Below are positions 6,392-9,428 of a stretch of 9,428 bases of DNA, piece by piece. Made by a program: the position numbers and the translations under genes. This stretch comes from CAYVLI01 sp964452105 [NCBI: uncultured Nitrospinota bacterium] (lineage in GTDB: Bacteria; JAUXIQ01), in contig CAYVLI010000072.1 of the NCBI GenBank assembly GCA_964452105.1, positions 1-9,428 on the forward strand, read 5' to 3'. Within the stretch, counting starts at the first letter, position 1; each line of letters starts with the position of its first letter. The notes below the pieces were generated by a model, which searched no databases, was not told where the DNA came from, and saw only the letters and a list, made by a program, of their open reading frames with translations.

Positions 6392-6747
6392 ATGAGGAAG
6401 TTTCTTGCGGTTTTTATCTTCTGCCTGATAACGACTTACGAGGGAGTTGCCCTGTCGCAGGAGGGAACGAAGGTTACAAAGATGACGGTGACCAAGATGG
6501 GCTTCGAACCGAAAGAGGTGGTTGTGGAGAGGGGCCGGGAAGTGGTGCTAAAGATTCCCGCCAGGGATCGCGAACACGGAATAGTCATACCCGAGTTGGC
6601 ATACCCGGCACGCGAATGCCCAGAGGGGAAGAAGTGCAGGTGAGGTTTACCGCCGACGAACCGGGCAGCACCCGCTTCAAATGTTCCGTGCTTTGCGGCT
6701 GGCGCCATGTGCTGGGCTGGGTCAGCGGCACCATTATCGTAAAGTAG
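6392..6747 (+). pseudogene. Secreted cupredoxin (CuA-like) domain protein, frameshifted
   Basis: A small exported copper-protein gene split by an apparent single-base loss. The 5' part, opened by ATG 6392 with GGAAAGG upstream (or ATG 6353 without a better SD), encodes a signal peptide (KFLAVFIFCLITTYEG), then MTVTKMGFEPKEVVVERG and REHGIVIPEL, before stopping at 6641-6643. From the GG at 6598-6599 a second frame continues the same fold: GIPGTRMPRGEEVQVRFTAD, then PGSTRFKCSVLCGWRH, ending TIIVK at TAG 6745-6747. Restoring one G gives an intact product of about 118 residues. Its ligand set resembles the cytochrome oxidase subunit II C-terminal domain: His in REHG, and C-x3-C-x3-H in CSVLCGWRH. 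The Met normally following (HxxM) is not there. It may carry electrons or handle copper outside the membrane. A sequencing or assembly error could also cause the break. Confidence 0.8.
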
Positions 6748-6767
6748 GGGCGACCGGCTGGTCGCCC
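6748..6767 (+). repeat. Perfect hairpin immediately after the cupredoxin stop
   Basis: GGGCGACC-GGCT-GGTCGCCC, an 8-bp perfect stem with a four-base loop, begins at the base after the TAG stop. It is part of a GTAGGGGC-type string (6744-6751) that recurs at 6869-6876. No T-run follows. It may be a repeat-derived stem acting as an mRNA 3' stabiliser. Confidence 0.5.
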
Positions 6768-6793
6768 TGTGGGTAAGCTTAATGTTCGAGCAG

Positions 6794-6822
6794 GGTGGGC
6801 TCTACCCACCAAATAGCTTTTC
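6794..6822 (+). terminator. Candidate terminator after the cupredoxin gene
   Basis: GGTGGG-CTCTA-CCCACC (6794-6810) is followed by AAATAG and then the T-rich CTTTTCTTT. The T-run starts late, so efficiency is doubtful. Read on the other strand there is no T-run, so it would not serve the convergent minus-strand operon. Confidence 0.35.
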
Positions 6823-6900
6823 TTTCCTCCCCAGGCTGGGCAAGGGGAAATCTTTTCATAACCTGATCGTAGGGGCACTGCTTGCCGCGCCCGCAACAAG

Positions 6901-7917
6901 CTATCTTCGCTTGGCGGCCTCGAGGCGTTCGATGACCTCGTCCAGCGTGTATTTGCCCGGGGCTTCCCCTTTCTGCACCATCTCTTCAACGATGTCGAAG
7001 AGCGTCTGGTTGATGGGGGTGGGAATACCGCGCTCCTTGCCCAGCCTCACTATTTCCCCGTAGAAGCTGTCCAGCTCCGTGCGGCCGCGCTTCAGATAGA
7101 CATCCTGCCAGGTGGAGGGCCGGAGCAGCATGTGCTCCGGTATTTCCTTCTTCGGCTTGTCCTCCATGGTGCGGAAGTGGTTCAGTACTTTCTCGATGAG
7201 AGGTAGTCCCTGCATGGACTCGAGCTCTATGCCCGCTGCCTGTGTGACTTCATACGCTTCTTCCTGTACGTCGGCCAGTATGCCTCGGAGCTTCTTGTTC
7301 CAGGCAATGGCCTGGCCGCATAAATCCGTGGATGCGAAGACCGCGTTACCCAGGTTCATGAACACCTTGCGCCACTTCAGCTTCATGATGGTCTCGCTGG
7401 TGGTCACCTGAAACCCGGCTTTGGTGAGGGCTTTGGCGACTTCTTCCGCCGTCTCGTCCATCCCATCGGGGTAGCGTCCTACAGCCAGCCCTTTATCCAC
7501 GGTATGAATCACCTCACCCGGGGTTATGTGGGTGCCGCTGAAGAGGACGACACCACCATAGACGTTGTTGAAATACTCGGAAGCCGCCTCCTCGTTTCTC
7601 ACGCCGTTCTGGAAGCAGAAGACCGGCGTCTCGGGGTCCACGTGGCCGCGGGCGGCGTCCACCGCCTCTTTCGTCTCAGGGGATTTTGTTGCCAGGAAGA
7701 CGACATCGTCCGGCCGCATCTCCACGTCGGTTATCCGGGCGGCAGCAGGGGCCTTTATTATATTATCGCCAGGAAGGCCCCGGAGCCGAAGCCCGTCTTT
7801 CTTTATTTTCTCTATGTGTTCACCAACGTCTATCAGCACCACATCGTAGCCCGCCAGGTGCAATTCACCGCCGATGGAACCGCCTATCCCGCCTGTTCCG
7901 TATATTATGAATCTCAT
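6901..7917 (-). CDS. panE: 2-dehydropantoate 2-reductase (ketopantoate reductase) family
   Basis: NADPH-dependent reduction of 2-dehydropantoate to pantoate, a step towards pantothenate and coenzyme A; cytoplasmic. The N-terminal Rossmann motif GTGGIGG lies at residues 7-13. ATK (76-78) and QNG (103-105) match cofactor and substrate contacts of PanE. K181-W182 in KLKWRKVFMN is the catalytic-lysine block. The C-terminal SxxQD...ELD segment (268-283, E281) and GIPTPIN (297-303) complete the family pattern. At 338 residues it is somewhat longer than typical enzymes (about 300), with extra sequence around 245-265. ATG 7915-7917 follows AAAGGGGG. It lies 58 bp downstream of the ferritin-like gene and is probably cotranscribed with it. 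Members of this family also reduce other 2-oxoacids, so the exact substrate is likely but not certain. Confidence 0.9.
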   Translation of the reverse strand: MRFIIYGTGGIGGSIGGELHLAGYDVVLIDVGEHIEKIKKDGLRLRGLPGDNIIKAPAAARITDVEMRPDDVVFLATKSPETKEAVDAARGHVDPETPVFCFQNGVRNEEAASEYFNNVYGGVVLFSGTHITPGEVIHTVDKGLAVGRYPDGMDETAEEVAKALTKAGFQVTTSETIMKLKWRKVFMNLGNAVFASTDLCGQAIAWNKKLRGILADVQEEAYEVTQAAGIELESMQGLPLIEKVLNHFRTMEDKPKKEIPEHMLLRPSTWQDVYLKRGRTELDSFYGEIVRLGKERGIPTPINQTLFDIVEEMVQKGEAPGKYTLDEVIERLEAAKRR

Positions 7918-7975
7918 CTTTTCCCCCTTTGCGGATAAGGACTGTCACCGATGTTTTTGCCTTGTGGAAGATGCG

Positions 7976-8431
7976 TCAAATTTCCTTTAAACGGTTGGCC
8001 AGCAAGTTTTCAAGGGTCTTCTTATGCTTCTCTTCCTCCTCGACGAGCTGCTGGAGCAGGCGAAGCACGTCGTCATCCTCCTGTTCCTGTGCCCTGTCCA
8101 CCAGGTCCATGAACAGGGTGATGGATTCCAGCTCGCTCCCCATGCAGGCCCTGAGGGCTTCCTCTTCGCCTTTCAATCCAGGAGGATAGCGTTTTACTTC
8201 AGGGAACCGGAGGTCTATCTCTCCAAGCGGATCCACCGAAGATACCTGCGAAAGGTCCATGAGCATCAATATGTGTTTGAGCTCCTCCATGGCCAGCTTG
8301 TTGAGAGTCTTTTTTAATCTTTTCTCGGAGCAGAGGCTCCCGGCGTTGCTCAAAGTGGCGAAGGAATCCTTCTCCTTGTTGAGAGCCAGTTTCAGGAGCT
8401 CCAGTACGTTCAGTTTTTTGTATTCTTCCAC
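7976..8431 (-). CDS. Ferritin-like/rubrerythrin-type diiron protein
   Basis: A 151-residue four-helix-bundle protein with the spacing of diiron ligands: Glu20 in helix 1 (NKEKDSF), E50-x-x-H53 in helix 2 (EELKH), Glu100 or Glu102 in helix 3 (GSELES), and E133-x-x-H136 in helix 4 (EEEEKHKK). No C-terminal rubredoxin domain (no CxxC pairs), so it is the erythrin/ferritin-like module only. Such proteins in anaerobes typically serve in peroxide reduction, oxygen defence or iron handling. The best start is GTG 8429-8431, with only GGAAG two bases away as SD. An in-frame TAG lies seven codons upstream and, beyond it, an in-frame ATG (8477-8479). It is the first gene of a probable two-gene minus-strand unit with the ketopantoate reductase. 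Confidence 0.88.
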   Translation of the reverse strand: MEEYKKLNVLELLKLALNKEKDSFATLSNAGSLCSEKRLKKTLNKLAMEELKHILMLMDLSQVSSVDPLGEIDLRFPEVKRYPPGLKGEEEALRACMGSELESITLFMDLVDRAQEQEDDDVLRLLQQLVEEEEKHKKTLENLLANRLKEI

Positions 8432-8509
8432 GGCTTCCGCTTCAACAGGCTATCGTTCCGATTTTCGTTTTATCTTCATGGCAGAGATGCTGGAATAATG
8501 AGGAAATTT

Positions 8510-8538
8510 ATACTAATATGGGTGAAGCGCAAAAGCAA
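8510..8538 (-). promoter_or_regulatory. Candidate promoter for the ferritin-like/panE unit
   Basis: On the minus strand, TTGCTT (8538-8533) and TAGTAT (8515-8510) are separated by 17 bases. The -35 matches the start of TTGACA and the -10 matches four of six. It lies about 80 bases upstream of the GTG start, in the divergent region shared with the cupin gene. Confidence 0.35.
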
Positions 8539-8686
8539 GGTCGTTTTTCATTCACATCTTTAACCTATTTCAGAGGGCGGAGCATGGCAATGTAGCGAAG
8601 GGAGGCAGGAAGGCGTTTTTAAGGTGCACCGATTTCCACGTTTGCGTAACAGAGGCAAGGATTTTCAGCGATGAGGAGGATTTGTG

Positions 8687-9010
8687 ATGGGATTCATAGA
8701 TATTAATGCCATAGACGAGAAACAGTTGAGAGAGGGTATCAAGAGCCGGATAATCTCGGGTGAAAAGATTATGATGGCATTCATGGAGGTTGCCCCCGGC
8801 CTGAACGACCCCGGTCACAGCCATCCGCACGAACAATGCGGCATAGTCCTGGAAGGCGAGCTCGAGATGACCATTGGCGATGATGTGAAGCTCATCAGGA
8901 AAGGGGATACCTATTTCATCCCCGGCGGCCAGCCGCACGGCGCAAGAACAAAGGATAAACCCTGCAAGGTTCTGGATATCTTCAGTCCCCCCAGGGAAGA
9001 GTACAAATAA
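8687..9010 (+). CDS. Small single-domain cupin protein
   Basis: A 107-residue cupin_2-type beta-barrel. Motif 1 is HSHPHEQCGIVLEGE (44-58), with H46, H48 and Q50 as probable metal ligands. Motif 2 is GDTYFIPGGQPHG (73-85), with H84 the remaining ligand. The ATG at 8687 is preferred over GTG at 8684 because GAGGAGG lies at better spacing (seven bases). The fold alone does not fix the function: such small cupins act as isomerases, dioxygenases, sugar- or small-acid-binding proteins or regulators' partners. It is 23 bp upstream of a crotonase gene on the same strand, suggesting an operon and a possible link to an acyl-CoA or aromatic-acid pathway. Domain call sure, function open. Confidence 0.88.
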   Translation: MGFIDINAIDEKQLREGIKSRIISGEKIMMAFMEVAPGLNDPGHSHPHEQCGIVLEGELEMTIGDDVKLIRKGDTYFIPGGQPHGARTKDKPCKVLDIFSPPREEYK

Positions 9011-9033
9011 CGCTTATCAGAGGAGGACAATAT

Positions 9034-9428
9034 TTGAGCTACCAGGCGATAGAGGCTCAGCGAGAAGGTTCCTCGGCCATCATCAAATTGAACAGACCGG
9101 ATAAACGGAACGCCCTGTCCATACAACTCCGCAACGAAGTAGTGCAATGTCTGGAGGAGATAAAGGGCGATGAGGAGGTGAAAGCCGTTCTCGTCACGGG
9201 GAACGGCCCCGCCTTCTGCGCGGGATTCGACCTCGAAGAGTTCAAGAACTCCGACCCCGCACACGTCAGCGCAATACGGGAAAGCTCACAGAAGTTCCAC
9301 AGCGCGCTCACCGGTTTCCCCAGGCCGCTGGTAGCGGCGGTCAACGGCCCGGCGATGGCGGGAGGGTTCGATCTGGCCCTGATGTGCGATATCCGCATAG
9401 CTTCGGATAAAGCCCTCTTCGGCCATCC
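9034..9428 (+). CDS. Enoyl-CoA hydratase/isomerase (crotonase) family, partial (C-terminus off the right edge)
   Basis: About 131 residues of a family normally near 260. Crotonase-fold proteins bind acyl-CoA and stabilise an enolate in an oxyanion hole. LNRPDKRNALS near residues 19-29 is the family start motif. FCAGFDL (about 67-73) supplies the first oxyanion-hole NH, and NGPAMAGGFDLAL (about 107-119) the second. In authentic enoyl-CoA hydratase the latter block reads GGGCELA, whose Glu is catalytic; here it is GGFDLA, with Asp. The second catalytic Glu region is beyond the window. The TTG at 9034-9036 is chosen for its strong AGGAGGA SD six to seven bases upstream and direct alignment to the family N-terminus. 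Hydratase, isomerase, hydrolase and decarboxylase activities are all possible. Confidence 0.9.
   Translation, partial: MSYQAIEAQREGSSAIIKLNRPDKRNALSIQLRNEVVQCLEEIKGDEEVKAVLVTGNGPAFCAGFDLEEFKNSDPAHVSAIRESSQKFHSALTGFPRPLVAAVNGPAMAGGFDLALMCDIRIASDKALFGH

Noticed and set aside
8570-8938. Minus-strand frame opposite the cupin gene
   Set aside because: The plus strand has both cupin motifs and a strong SD; the opposite frame shows no motif.

Overview
The window reads as ordinary bacterial chromosome, most likely from an anaerobe. It carries a ferredoxin-dependent 2-oxoacid oxidoreductase, a small ferritin-like diiron protein, a Tat-exported solute-binding protein and a crotonase. GC looks moderate to slightly high, and starts are ATG, GTG and TTG behind G-rich Shine-Dalgarno (SD) sites. 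A Dehalococcoidia (Chloroflexota)-like or other uncultured anaerobic lineage would fit, but this is an impression, not a measurement.

Layout. (1) 1-2174, minus strand: an ABC uptake operon, Tat-type solute-binding protein first and then a MalF/UgpA-like permease that runs off the left edge; a strong hairpin separates the two. (2) 2175-3718, mostly non-coding: a possible decayed minus-strand gene at 2551-2808, a tRNA-Arg(CCG) at 3046-3120 with its own promoter, and a 106-bp palindromic MITE-like repeat at 3296-3401. (3) 3719-6201, minus strand: a three-gene operon for the alpha, beta and gamma subunits of a 2-oxoacid:ferredoxin oxidoreductase, closest in motifs to the branched-chain (Vor) type. 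(4) 6392-6747, plus strand, divergent from it: a secreted cupredoxin (CuA-like) gene broken by an apparent single-base frameshift, followed by hairpin/repeat sequence. (5) 6901-8431, minus strand: a GTG-started ferritin-like protein followed by a ketopantoate reductase. (6) 8687-9428, plus strand, divergent: a small cupin followed 23 bp later by a TTG-started enoyl-CoA hydratase/isomerase that runs off the right edge.

Together the genes suggest heterotrophic uptake plus oxidation of branched-chain or other 2-oxoacids to acyl-CoA with reduced ferredoxin, next to acyl-CoA handling (crotonase) and CoA-precursor synthesis (ketopantoate reductase). I see no CRISPR array, phage, transposase or defence module, and no clear new multi-gene system. 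The points most worth a second look are the frameshifted cupredoxin, the palindromic repeat, the apparent lack of a ferredoxin-type delta subunit, the start-less basic frame at 2551-2808, and the leader features ahead of the solute-binding protein and ferritin-like genes.
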